Below are positions 41,958-52,253 of a stretch of 64,000 nt of DNA, in pieces (the first letter of the stretch is position 1; every line of letters begins with the position of its first letter). Source of the stretch: Bathynomus jamesi (taxonomy: Eukaryota > Arthropoda > Malacostraca > Isopoda > Cirolanidae); contig JAJOZX010005801.1 in assembly GCA_023014485.1 (NCBI GenBank), positions 235,685 to 299,684 of the forward strand. The letters run 5' to 3'. Under the pieces are notes generated by a model. The model had not been told where the DNA came from. It saw only the letters and a list, made by a program, of their open reading frames with translations, and did no database searches. The position numbers and the translations under genes were made by a program.

Positions 41958-42800
41958 TATATTAGTACTGCTTCTTCTGGGCCTATTTGATGCTTCTTTG
42001 ATGCAGTCCTTCAACTCTAGCTTGTCAAAACATTTTACAGCATCTCCAAACCAAACATTTGTATTGTTACCTAGATATTTATTTATTCAGTTCTTGCATT
42101 CAACGTTAATAGTTAATATGTGGTCTATTGTTGATTTCCCTTCTATTCCTCCACATTGGTACATACTTAATTCCCAATTCCAGTCACTTCTCTTCTTATT
42201 TAGTCTAACTTTCTCAAAAATTTTACTAACTATACTTGTTAGGTAATAGGAGAGGGATATGTCCAATTGTCCATTCTATCACCACATTTGTAAATTGATA
42301 TTATTTTCTTATTGTTCCCTGTTCTGGGATATTGTAAGTCTCAAGAATTACAGTGAATAGTTTCGTCAGACTCCTTGTTAGTCTGTTGACTTCTTATTTT
42401 TTAACTTTCTAATAACATTTTCAAATCCTCACTTGTAATGCTATTTATGGTATGTCTATCCTCGACTACAGCTTTAATAGTTTCCAGGTGTAGTTTGTTA
42501 ATCTCTTCAGCAGTTTTTTCTTCCTTATTTTCTGCCTTATTTGTAATAAGTAGATCATGGTAAAAATCTTCATATACTTTCAATACTTCGCTAGTTTCTC
42601 TACAATTTTTCTTCTCTATTTTTTTATAGCTCCTCGTTCCACCTTTGTATTTCTGTCCGATATCCTTTTTAATTTCCAAAATGCTCCATTATCCAATCCT
42701 CCTCTTCCTTTTAACCGCTCCATTGTCTTAATTTTTTTTTTTTTTTTTCCCTCCTCTATCATCCATTCCTCTATACCAAACTCTATGAAGCTGCACTCAA

Positions 42801-43200
42801 AATAAGTGGTTCGTGAGCTTATTAATAAATATTAAGGTCTCACTAGCCTAAAGATTTATGTTCATAATCCTTTGTATGAAATTACTTACATGTTAAAATG
42901 CGAGAGTAGACCAACTAGATATATGTAATGCGCCATGGCATTTATTTATTTGTATTATACCCAAAAATATAAATAAATAATAAAAGATAACGCTGCGTAA
43001 TGCGTAGAAAGAAATACAACATGAGAATTTATTTACAAAACGTATGCTCAAACAACTCGAAATACAAGACATAATTTTTTGTTTGTTTAAATCCCCTTGT
43101 TGTTTTTTTTAAGAAGACTAAACTTATTACAGTTGCTAGCAATATAGAATGAGTAGTTCTGTACATCATCATTATCATCATCATTATCATCATCATCATC
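42801..43200. other. AT-rich spacer with a (CAT)n microsatellite
   Basis: Only a CAT/TAT microsatellite (about 43164-43200) was recognised. LINE-C begins directly after it. Confidence 0.6.
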
Positions 43201-45048
43201 ATTGAAAGGGAGTTTATTCCTCGTAGGCCCAAGCGCGTTAGAAATCGTGGTAGGCCGAAGTGGTGGACTAGGGAAATAGGCGAGTTCATAAACGAGCGTA
43301 ATAGAGCGTATAGACTTAATAAGCGCAATAGCACGGCAGCTAACTTTAATAGATATATCGAGCTTAGACGTCAGGTTAAAAGATCAGTTAGGAATGCTAA
43401 GCGTAATTTAGAGATACTTATAGCTGTGGATAGTAAACATAATCCAAAAAAGTTTTTTGAATACGTAAATAATCGTAAGCCGGTAAAAGATAACATAGGC
43501 CCTCTAGTGGATGTTAATGGCGCTTTGGCTTCTGACCCTCAGGCGATGGCGGGTATTTTCAATAACTTTTTTGCGACAGTTTTTACCGTAGAAGACGTAA
43601 ATAATGTCCCCGATGTGGACGATATCGTTCCATTTAGTAGCGAGACTATTTTGGATGAAATAACTGTTTACGAGGGTGAGATTGCGCATTATATCGATAG
43701 GCTAAAAGTTAGCAAGGCTCCAGGCCCTGACGCTTTTTATCCCAGACATTTGAAAGATTTGAAAGACGTTATCGTAGGCCCCTTAACGAAGATTTTTAAT
43801 CAGTCACTCGAAACGGGGATTATTCCTGAAGACTTCAAATTAGCTAACGTCACGCCTATTTTTAAAAAAGGCGACCGCGCAGTAGCTAGCAATTATAGGC
43901 CCATTAGCTTAACGTCAATTGTCGGTAAACTTTTGGAATCCGTAGTTAGGGATCGTATCATCGATCACTTAGAAAGCAGAGATTTGATTAATAGTAGTCA
44001 GCATGGGTTTCGACGCCATAGGTCTTGTTTAACTAATTTGTTAGAATTTTATAACGAAATAGTGCGCGAATACGATAGGCATAGAGCAGCTGACGTTATT
44101 TATTTAGATTTTAAAAAGGCGTTCGATACAGTTCCGCATAGGAGACTAATTGCGAAGGTCAAAGCGCACGGTATACGCGGTCAGGTAGCTAACTGGTTAG
44201 AAGAATGGCTTCGTGCTAGGAGACAGAGGGTCGTAGTTAATGGTAGTGAATTGGGGTGGTTAGATGTAGGTAGCGGTGTCCCACAGGGTTCAGTGTTAGG
44301 CCCATTGCTATTCGTAATTTACATTAACGACATAGATGTAGGATTGACTAGTAACGTGTCAAAATTCGCGGACGATACTAAAATAGGCGGTAAGGTTGTT
44401 AACGAGGACGATAGAAATAGGATCCAAGACGATGTAAATAGGATTATGGAGTGGACAGATAAGTGGCAGATGCAATTTAACGTAGACAAATGTAAAGTTT
44501 TGCATATAGGTTCTCGCAACAATAATTACACGTACACCATGGATGATAGGGAGTTAGTGAGCGTTGACGAGGAAGTAGATTTAGGCGTACGCGTATCTAA
44601 GGATTTAAAGGTTAGGAACCAGTGCCTGGAGTCTTGCGCAAAAGCTAATAGGATGTTAGGCTTCATAGCGCGTAATTTCGAATTTAAATCGAAGGATATT
44701 ATATTGCCCCTTTACAAGTCCCTAATCAGGCCTCATTTAGAATATGCAGTTCAGTTTTGGTGCCCGTACTTGCGTGAGGATATTGATAGGTTAGAAAGGG
44801 TTCAGCGTCGTGCCACGAAACTTATTCCGTCATTGCGCAATAAGCCTTATGAAGATAGGATTAAAGAGTTAGACCTGTATTCACTCGAAACTAGAAGATT
44901 AAGGGGGGAGCTTACTGAAGTTTTCAAAATCGTTAATAACATTGATAACGTAAATTTTGACAAATTGTTCACTTTCGATAATAGTAATACTCGCAATAAC
45001 GGATTTAAGTTGCGTGGCAGACGTTTCATTACTAATATCGCTAAAAAC
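43201..45048 (+). CDS. LINE-C reverse transcriptase, intact up to a hAT insertion
   Basis: From 43201 the frame is open for more than 600 codons without a break, the best-preserved retroelement reading frame in the window. It starts inside the protein (EREFIPRRPKRVRNRGRPKW). It then has NPKKFFEYVNNRKPVKDNIG, SKAPGPDAFYPRHLKD, SNYRPISLTSIVGKLLESVV, IYLDFKKAFDTVPHRRL (catalytic Asp), [26 protein letters not shown] (catalytic pair), WQMQFNVDKCKVLHIG, EEVDLGVRV and the thumb region ending GFKLRGRRFITNIAKN. At 45049 a hAT begins, so an in-frame stop follows (45052-45054). The last part of the protein (KNFFTFKVIDKWNNLPTSV) is at 47425-47540 with a late frameshift. The endonuclease and the true start are missing. 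Copying DNA from its own RNA is the expected role. Confidence 0.93.
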
Positions 45049-45440
45049 CAGTGATGTAGTCGAGACCACCAAGTCCGAGACTGAGACCGAGACCGAGACC
45101 TGATCCTGTGAGACCAAGATCGAGACCGAGATCAAAGGTTCGAGATCGAGATCTACCTTCCGAGATCGAGACCCTTAAAATTCGAGACCGAGATCGAGAT
45201 CGAGACCAAGATCATGCCTTTTCAATTTGTTTTACACTACTATGGAAATTAGACTATGTTAAGTATATTAATAAACTAATAATTACTTTCTCAGATGTAG
45301 TGTGTTGAATGCAAAAAATGTAGCCTATAAATTAACAAATGAATATATATATATATACACGTACATTTTATTTATTTACTTTTTATATCTGTTACAGAAG
45401 GTGTAATGACCGTACCCACTACCCAGTTTGACTTGTGCAT

Positions 45441-45690
45441 TTATTTAAAGTATGATAGGTGCTCATTACACTTAAGGAACATCAACATGCTCAGAAGATC
45501 TGCTGAAGTTCGACTTCTGTGGGGCCTCATTATTATGCCTCCATGGCTAAATACACGCTCAATTGGAGCACTAGAGGCAGGCACTGTTAAAATAGTCGTG
45601 GCAATATTGGCCAGTGATGGGAATTTATCCCTTTTCTGGTGCCAAAACTTTATTGGAGTGGAGAGCAGTTGTCTAAAATATGAGATTCAT
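45441..45690 (-). pseudogene. hAT transposase, C-terminal dimerisation domain
   Basis: The minus strand reads FWHQKRDKFPSLANIATTIL, then TVPASSAPIERVFSHGG and IIMRPHRSRTSADLLSMLMF, ending KCNEHLSYFK with a stop at 45441-45443. This is the conserved hAT C-terminal (dimerisation) region, of the ZBED4-like kind with VPASSAPIERVFS. Upstream the frame decays and is cut by the mariner. The 111-residue plus-strand frame over the same place is its shadow. Confidence 0.88.
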
Positions 45691-45699
45691 CGATCTCTA

Positions 45700-46974
45700 A
45701 GAGGTACCGCCGCAGATACAAAACAAAATAAAACAAAATAAAAGTGTTAGTTAAAACTAACCCTTCAAGATGACTGCATGGACTGTGGAACAGCTGCGTT
45801 TCATAACTGAGCAATATTATGAGCATGGAAGAAGTGTAGTTTCAGCTCAAAGATCTTTCAAGACAAATTTTCAGATGTCAAAATCACCTTCTAAGAAAGT
45901 AATCCGTCGGTGTGTCAGAAATTTTTCCCTAACTGGCAGCATTGGAAAAAGAAAACCAACTGGAAGAGTGCGCACAGCAAGGATAGACGAGATCATTAAC
46001 AGAACTCATGAAATTGTACAGGATAATCCTAACATAAGCATCAGACGTGCTTCTCAGCTGTTAGGAGTTGGATATGGAACAACACACCGTATATTCAAGC
46101 AAAATTTAATGCTCTTTCCATATAAAATTCAAACAGTGCAACAACTAAACGATGGAGATTTCGCACGAAGACGACAATTCTGTCAATGGATCCAACAGAA
46201 GGTAAATGACACCACCAATTTTCTAGCAACTTGATTATGTCAGACGAAGCCCATTTTCACTTGAATGGAACTGTAAACAAACAAAATTGTCGTTTCTGGG
46301 CAACAGAAAATCCATTGAATATTACCGAAGTCCCGTTGCATAGTCAGCGTGTAACTGTTTGGTGTGGTCTTACTGCATCTCAGATCATAGGGCCGTACTT
46401 TTTCGAGGATTCCACCGGAAACACGGTCACTGTAAATGGTGATCGCTACGAAAAAATGTTGACCGATTTCCTTATTCCTAAATTAAGAGATCTTTGTCTA
46501 GAAAACCACTGGTTCCAACAAGACGGAGCTACCTGCCATATCACGAGGAACTGCATGGCAGTTTTGCGTCAAACGTTTCCAGGCGAGTTAATCTCAAGAT
46601 TTGGAGACGTTGAATGGCCCGCAAGGTCTCCGGATTTTTCTCCCTTAGATTATTATCTCTGGGGATATTTAAAGAGTAGGGTCTACAGAAATAACCCAAC
46701 AACCTTGCAAGAATTGAAGGCCGCCATCACAAATGAGATACAGGCCATACCACCGCACACTCTTGCAAAAGTGATGCAGAACTTACAAGCGAGAACACTG
46801 GAATGCTTGGCAACTAATGGAGCACATTTGAAAGGAGTCATTTTTAAAAAATAAATATTTCATAATAAACTTGTAACTCTACTCTTTCGAATGATATATA
46901 GTTTTTATGAAAGGAATTAAATATTAAGAATATTTGGCTTTTTTTTATGGGTCCCATTTATCTGGATCACCCAG
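45700..46974 (+). mobile_element. Mariner-like element with left end missing
   Basis: A right end CTGGATCACCCAG followed by TA (46975-46976) is present, but no matching inverted sequence was found between 45600 and 45770, so the left end was deleted or rearranged. The transposase is nearly complete. It lies inside the hAT at 45049-47422. The left limit given is approximate. Confidence 0.75.
45770..46854 (+). pseudogene. Mariner-like transposase, nearly complete, one frameshift
   Basis: It starts MTAWTVEQLRFITEQYYEHG with the first helix-turn-helix. A GR-type hinge (KPTGRVRTARID) and a second HTH (SIRRASQLLGVGYGTTHRIF) follow. A one-base frameshift at about 46229-46233 precedes the first catalytic motif, LIMSDEAHFHLNG. 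The second frame (to 46854) has NKQNCRFWATENP, VTVWCGLTASQIIGPYFFED, the second motif HWFQQDGATCH and the third WPARSPDFSPLDYYLWGYLK. The second and third catalytic Asp are separated by 36 residues. All three Asp are present, and only one frameshift disrupts about 360 codons, making this the least damaged DNA-transposase coding region in the window. Confidence 0.9.
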
Positions 46975-47430
46975 TATATATAATGTATATAATTCTCTAT
47001 TTAGTGTTTCCATTTTCAATAAAATTAATCTGACGGGGGCGGGGGGGGGGCAACATTTTTTGTAGCGCTAACCTAATAAAGTCCAGACCCACACCCCCCC
47101 GCAAGACAAACGTGGCAACTCAAAACAGGGTGACTGATTAGTGAATATCTAGAGTCCCTTACTTTTACAAACTTTCATAAACATTCTGAATTGTGTCTGT
47201 TCAACCAAGCCACCATCATGAGTATGCCAATAACATATATTTTTCATTACGGTCTCGAGAGGTCTCGAAAGGTCTCGGGGAGAAAAACCGAGACCGCGTC
47301 TGTCGAGACCGAGATCGAGACCGAGATCTAAATAGCAGAGACCGAGATCGAGATCGAGATCTGCAAATTGGGTCTCGAGATCGGTCTCGAGACCGAGACC
47401 GATCTCGAGACCTACATCACTGCTAAAAAC

Positions 47431-48143
47431 TTCTTTACGTTTAAAGTAATTGATAAATGGAATAATCTTCCCACGTCAGTCGTTCATTCTACCAGCGTTA
47501 ATATGTTAAGAACCGTCTTGGCAGACATTTTAAAAGTATTAACGTTGTTTAATATAAAAAACAAAGTTAGCAACAGGAGCTCTGGTGGTGGTGCTCGGGG
47601 GTGAGTCTGTTGACGATGAATGCCAGCTTGTGACATGCCAGCGTGTGATGCCAGCAATAAAATTATTAAAAAAAAAAAAAAAAAAAAATAGACTAACACG
47701 AACGTAGATGTAGCTCGTAGCGTAAACTAACCCACTTTTTGTTTAACTTTACCTACTTTTTTACTTTGCATGTCTGTAACTCTCTTTTCTTGCATGTTTG
47801 TAGTTTGCATGGTATGACTGTGAGTTAAGACTGTGTTTGCATGGTTTGTAAGCGTTCTTATTTCACTTCTTTTCATCTTTCACCCCTCTCCTATTCTCTC
47901 CGACCATTTTTCTGACTTGTCGGCAGTGGCCGGCGGATGATGATGGTGAGTCTTTTTTCTCTTTTTCTGAATTAATGTTAACCCACGAATGATAGGTGTT
48001 GCTCCTTACTTAACCCCTTATTCTCTTCTCTTCTCTTAACCCCCTACTCTTTCCTTTCTCTCGGGCTAACCTTAGCGTGGATCTTAGGGTCTTTGTTAGC
48101 CTTAGCTTCTGTAGATCTGTAGATCATCATCACCATTCACCGC
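47431..48143 (+). other. LINE-C copy 1, C-terminus and 3' untranslated region
   Basis: The resumed coding end (NFFTFKVIDKWNNLPTSVV) is followed by non-coding sequence, which is repeated at 54728-56133 in copy 2. The A-run at 47668-47689 and the 8-bp terminal repeats are described with the element. Confidence 0.85.
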
Positions 48144-49214
48144 ATGTCTGTCTGTCTCTTGCGATGTGAAACTCAAAATTTTGATAGTTGCTGTCTTTCA
48201 TGAATTTGTTGATCTGCTGATTTTTCTATTAGAAAAATATATAATTTTGTAAAAGCGTGGACTGGTGGCCTTCCCTATCATTAAAATCTACGAGTAAACC
48301 AAGTCCGAACACGCTCTTACAGAGTTCCATACACTTTCCTGGAATGAAGAAAATAAAGTTGGTCAATAAATTTAGAAAAGAACGTATCCATCAAAGTTTT
48401 TAGCAACGCATCGGAAGCCATGATTGGTAAAACAAATGTGACAAGTTGTAATTGAAATTTAACTGCTTCGTGAGCTTCAAGTAAAATCTGTGAAGTTGCA
48501 TTTAAAATGTAAATGTTTCGTGAACTATTTGTAAATGTTAAATTCTAACTCGCTTAAAATTTTCTTAAAATAATTTTTATTGCTTGACTATTCCCCCAAA
48601 AACCTTGGGAATGTTCTGAAAACTTAATCCAGATGAAGAATCTTAGGGATTGAACATGGCAAGAAAAAGGAAGTCATCACTTGGAAGAACTACAGTAAAT
48701 ATGTATTGTCTGAAGGGTAATCACACACAGCCTTCTGCAGGAACTAGCACTATATGAAGAAACTCTGAAGAAAGTTCGCATAAGGAAAGTACCTGATTAT
48801 GTTGTTGAAACTTTACATTTTGTGCTTCACAGTCTTAACGTTGTGGTGCTAAATTCTTCCAAGAAGATTTCTGTATTGGATTATTCCATATTAAAGCAAT
48901 TTAGCAGACAGGCGGGCAATACATTTTCAGAATTCCAACAGAGCAACACAAAATTGCGGACGAAGGATAAGCACAAAATAACAGAGAATGTTCTTTTAAT
49001 AGATTCACAGTAATAACTGAATCTACACACAGTATTAAAACCAAAAGTTAGCGGCTGACGAGGAAGCTTCTAGCAGTGGCTGTATCCTCCAGCGCGGGAC
49101 ACGTAAGCGCGTCAACGTCAACGAAAAAACGTGGAACGTCAACGCGAAAAAGAGGCGACGTCAAACCGAACGCGCTGGTGGCTAAACTTCCTCAAATCTC
49201 CGTGCGGGGCAGGG
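48144..49214. other. Unassigned sequence, possible remnant of a coding element
   Basis: At about 48655 a short frame starts MARKRKSSLGRTTVNMYCLK, which recalls N-termini of Helitron proteins, but it stops after about 30 codons. A 63-residue frame (48822-49013) has no features. A CTCAAAATTTTGA block at about 48172 is like the composite repeat at 26402. Nothing firmer can be said. Confidence 0.3.
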
Positions 49215-49516
49215 ACAATTCGACGTGGCCGACTCGATGCGACCCAACTCGATGTGGCCGACTCGATGTCAGGACAACTCGATGTCAAGCCAAGTCGATG
49301 CCAGGCCAAGTCGATTTCATTTTCTTTATATATTTAATGTAGGTTAACTGAATGCCGGTTAGGTCAACTGTACGCCCTTGAAGATTGGTTAGGTTAAGTT
49401 GTGATATTTTCGTTAAAACTAACGAAAATATCCCTTAGGGATATCACATCGAGTTGTCCTGACATTGAGTCGGCCACATCGAGTTGGGTCGCATCGAGTC
49501 GGCCACATCGAATTGT
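49215..49516. repeat. Fold-back unit with 71-bp arms and CGATGTGGCC tandem units
   Basis: 49215-49285 and 49446-49516 are near-perfect reverse complements. Each arm contains repeated (G)ACTCGATG(T/C) units. The 160-bp loop holds a third copy of the dispersed repeat (49353-49425). It abuts the start of LINE-B. Confidence 0.92.
49353..49425 (+). repeat. Dispersed unclassified repeat (copy 3 of 3)
   Basis: CCGGTTAGGTCAACTGTACG, then GGTTAGGTTAAG and the CGTTAAAACTAACG palindrome. It matches 6168-6255 and, inverted, 23258-23328. Confidence 0.8.
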
Positions 49517-49666
49517 ACCCAACCCCTCCGTGCAGCGAGCTGTCTACGGTTGGCCAGACTGGCAGTCAACGGCCTGTTGCGTGGCACGGTCAGAGTGCCG
49601 ATAGGCTCCCGGGGCCGGACCTATACCAGCGTGCTATTTTTTCATTTACTGGGAGCAATTGTGTGC

Positions 49667-49716
49667 TCCCCAGACTACTCTTACTCTCCGGCGACATTAA
49701 GACTAATCCAGGCCCC
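49667..49716 (+). other. 2A-like ribosome-skipping motif in LINE-B
   Basis: The codons read RLLLLSGDIKTNPGP. The 2A consensus ends D-(V/I)-E-x-N-P-G-P; here the Glu is Lys. A hydrophobic leucine run directly before it also fits. In known 2A peptides the ribosome skips the bond between the last Gly and Pro, so two proteins come from one frame. Here that would separate a short leader from the endonuclease-RT protein. Whether the Lys variant works is unknown. Confidence 0.7.
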
Positions 49717-50135
49717 ACTACAACTTACACATGTCACCATACACAAATACATAGACACAATAGGACCATGAGACACATAAAGAAGCATAATATTAACATA
49801 TTACAGTACAACGTAGATGGCCTCAAACAAAATCATGCAGCTTAGGGAATTCGTACACAAACAAAACATTCACATAGCACTTATACAAGAAACAAAACTA
49901 AAACGCACACACAAAACACCGACCATCCCTGACTTCATGGCGATCCGTCAAGATCATACTGGGGGTCACGAGGGTGGACTCATCACTTGCATACGTAAAA
50001 GCATTAACTACACTGATGCCACCCAAAACATTACAAACACAATCCAAGCAGCTAACAGGCAGCTAACAGGCAGTTAACATTAAAACATGCTCCAAACACA
50101 CCGCCACACTCATCAACATTTACATTCCACCAGAT

Positions 50136-50320
50136 CAGCGCTGTCCAACTTGCGGCCCGCGGAATGGACGTTTGCCAAATTTCATTTCTGAATTTTCTTC
50201 CCTATTTTGTCATTTCTAGTAGGGAGAACAACATTCAGCGGGTTCCCAAGTCGTATTAACCAACAGTGTATGATTATAAGCAACATCTTGGCCGCGCTTT
50301 ATAGAAGTTGGACAGCACTG
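50136..50320. mobile_element. hAT MITE (185 bp)
   Basis: The ends are CAGCGCTGTCCAACTTGCGG and, inverted, CAGTGCTGTCCAACTTCTAT, with an exact 8-bp target duplication CACCAGAT (50128-50135 and 50321-50328). It is inserted in the endonuclease domain of LINE-B. Confidence 0.97.
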
Positions 50321-51223
50321 CACCAGATAGATCACCTCAGGTGCCAGCCAATTACAATCCGCAGTTACACAATCTGGCCTCTCTCACTAATGTCACCTTA
50401 GGAGGAGACTTCAACGCTAAAGACACTCGTTGGTACCTGCACAACTAAAACAACACCAGAGGCGCCAACATAACCACATAACTAAACAGCCTCTTCATTC
50501 TTAACAACACAGAAGAACATACACACATACCACATCAAGCAGGATACTCAAACTCCTCCCCAGACATAACGTTCTGTTCCCCCTCACTAGCAACACATAC
50601 ACACACTGGAGAACAGAAAAACAACTGTCATCAGACCACCTGCCCATCATCATTACAACACGTTCTACACTCTGCCCCAACAGCCTTAAACACACTTACA
50701 GAAATTACAAGAAAGCTGATTGGGAACAGTTCAAATACAGACTGAGGAACAATTCACCACATTGAACAGCACACCCATCATAAACATCAATACAACACTC
50801 AAGACATTTAATCAGATCATCAATAATGCAAACAAATACATACCCAAGGGTAACATTAGGAAATACAACCCAAATTACACTAGAAAAATAGCCCACTTCA
50901 TGAGGCAACGTAACAACCTCAAACATAGCACACAAACACCACACACAGAAGCCATAAAACAGCAGATACAACAGCTCAACACAGAAATAAACAACAAACT
51001 TAAAGAAAATAAACAGAAAACATTTAGGGAATTCATAACAACACTAAGCCACTCCACAGATACATCCAGGCTATACAAGACTATAAACAGCATTACCCAC
51101 TCTAACAGCGGCATTCACACCTCACACGCGGCTATCTGTCGCAGCCAAAATAATATCCCAACATATATACTGTACAACAAGCTAACATTCTCGTTAATCA
51201 CTACGCAAAGATAAGTCACTTAA

Positions 51224-51476
51224 CCCTTTAATGACGGATGGTACCTTAAGGTCCACCAGAAATAATAATATAAATTGTACAGTACTACAATGCCTCGTTT
51301 CTATAAATGTTTCTAAATATTTATACATAGATGTCATTTAGTTGTTGAGAAAGAAACCCAAAATGTGTATCATTTCAGTGACTAGTTACTAAAATATTTA
51401 GTTTTGAATAACAATAAAACCTATACGTTCTGGTAACAAGAGTGACCGCATATGCTGCGGACTAGTCCTTAAAGGG
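51224..51476. mobile_element. piggyBac-type MITE (253 bp)
   Basis: It is flanked by TTAA on both sides (51220-51223 and 51477-51480) and starts CCCTTTAATGAC; the inverted right end starts CCCTTTAAGGAC. TTAA duplication and CCC-starting ends are typical of piggyBac elements. It cuts LINE-B between linker and reverse transcriptase. No transposase. Confidence 0.92.
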
Positions 51477-51714
51477 TTAAACAGAGACAACAACCAGAAA
51501 CATGCAGACAGACAAACAGCCAGACACAAGAAAACCTACAGACTCGACACGACCATTACACCCTTCAATACAGACCAGACAGCCAACATCATCAAAAACA
51601 TTAAGAATTCGAAGGCTACTGGACCAGACAACATATCTAACATACACCTTAAACACTTGGGCCCACAGGGAATACTAGCTCTCACAAACATCAGCAGATA
51701 TTCATACTAACACT

Positions 51715-52253
51715 CAGTGGCGGACCTACATTTTTGGGACCCTGAAGCTTAAACTGTTATGGGGGCCCCTTCGCAACCAGCAACGATAGGGCAACATCCA
51801 ACAAGGTTCAAAGGGCCTTGCTGCCCTTGCAAGGACCTCGAGGCCCAAATGGCGGAGAACGGGGTGATGGGGTAGTGTCCTTGAAAATGGGCCATACAGT
51901 GAGCCCCTTCCCACCAGCAACGAGGTCTGGCGAGCTCAGCGAGCCCATACAGCTGGGGGTTCGGGCGCTGCAAGCCCCAGAGAAAATTTTGAAATTTGAC
52001 CAATTACAGGGGCATTTTGAGGCCATATGAAATGGGTATTAGAGCATATTCTAAGGTCAATATTAAGTACTTCAACCCATTGGCTTATGATTCTATCACT
52101 AAAATAGCCTTATTTTAATAACAAACACTTAAAAAAACTCCATCGATTTTGTTGAAAAATTCACTCATTAAAAAAAAAGTTGCTTCAGGGCCCCTCCTGG
52201 ATTAGGGGCCCTGAAGCTTAAGCTTCATTAGTTTCATAGTAGATCCGCCACTG
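51715..52253. mobile_element. hAT MITE (539 bp)
   Basis: The ends are CAGTGGCGGACCTACATTTT and, inverted, CAGTGGCGGATCTACTATGA. The flanking 8-mers CTAACACT (51707-51714) and CCAACACT (52254-52261) match at seven of eight. GGGGCCCTGAAGCTTAAG-type blocks repeat near both ends. It lies in the RT domain of LINE-B. Short frames within it on both strands are meaningless. Confidence 0.95.

Larger units (their letters stand above)
39770..42800 (-). pseudogene. LINE of a separate lineage (LINE-E), split by a mariner
   Basis: Minus-strand blocks, in order, are a segment upstream of RT (42401-42679, with TSEVLKVYEDFYHDLLITN), then LTSIVSKIFEKVRLNK, GIEGKSTIDHI and DAVKCFDKLELKDC (about 42240-41965, the first catalytic Asp). 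A mariner (41033-41957) follows. Then come VKQGTSLGPRLCS and a decayed active-site region reading LMDYIMQASSNLGVIEKAIS (40718-41044), VQEYKYLGQWFNSRGDHQTH (40500-40718) and a C-terminal domain (39790-40314) with C-x(14)-H-x(3)-C spacing near its end (CEVYRRENDTTEHSFHC). These motifs differ from LINE-A, B and C. The clade is not assigned. Confidence 0.85.
45049..47422 (-). mobile_element. hAT transposon with CGAGACC arrays, containing a mariner
   Basis: The ends CAGTGATGTAGTCGAGACC and, inverted, CAGTGATGTAGGTCTCGAGA have an exact 8-bp target duplication CTAAAAAC (45041-45048 and 47423-47430). Dense arrays of GAGACC, GAGATC and complements fill the outer 150 bp at each end (45057-45210 and 47258-47410). 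A transposase C-terminus is at 45441-45690 (minus). A mariner relic (about 45700-46974) lies inside. It cuts LINE-C copy 1. Confidence 0.96.
43201..48143 (+). mobile_element. CR1-like LINE-C, copy 1, split by a hAT
   Basis: The 5' end is truncated at a CAT microsatellite. The coding part runs 43201-45048 and resumes at 47431 after a 2374-bp hAT. The 3' untranslated part (about 47541-48143) includes a 24-bp A-run (47668-47689) and TGACATGCCAGCGTGTGATG, and ends in 8-bp ATCTGTAG units (TCTGTAGATCTGTAGATC, 48109-48128). An end of short tandem repeats is typical of the CR1 clade. Copy 2 is at 52855-56133. Confidence 0.92.

Noticed and set aside
48655..49016. Helitron protein remnant
   Set aside because: MARKRKSSLGRTT resembles Helitron N-termini, but no Rep or helicase motif follows and no Helitron ends (TC...CTRR hairpin) were found.
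49076..49342. Short plus-strand frames rich in Arg/Thr/Ser
   Set aside because: They read through the fold-back's tandem repeats and have no recognisable domain.
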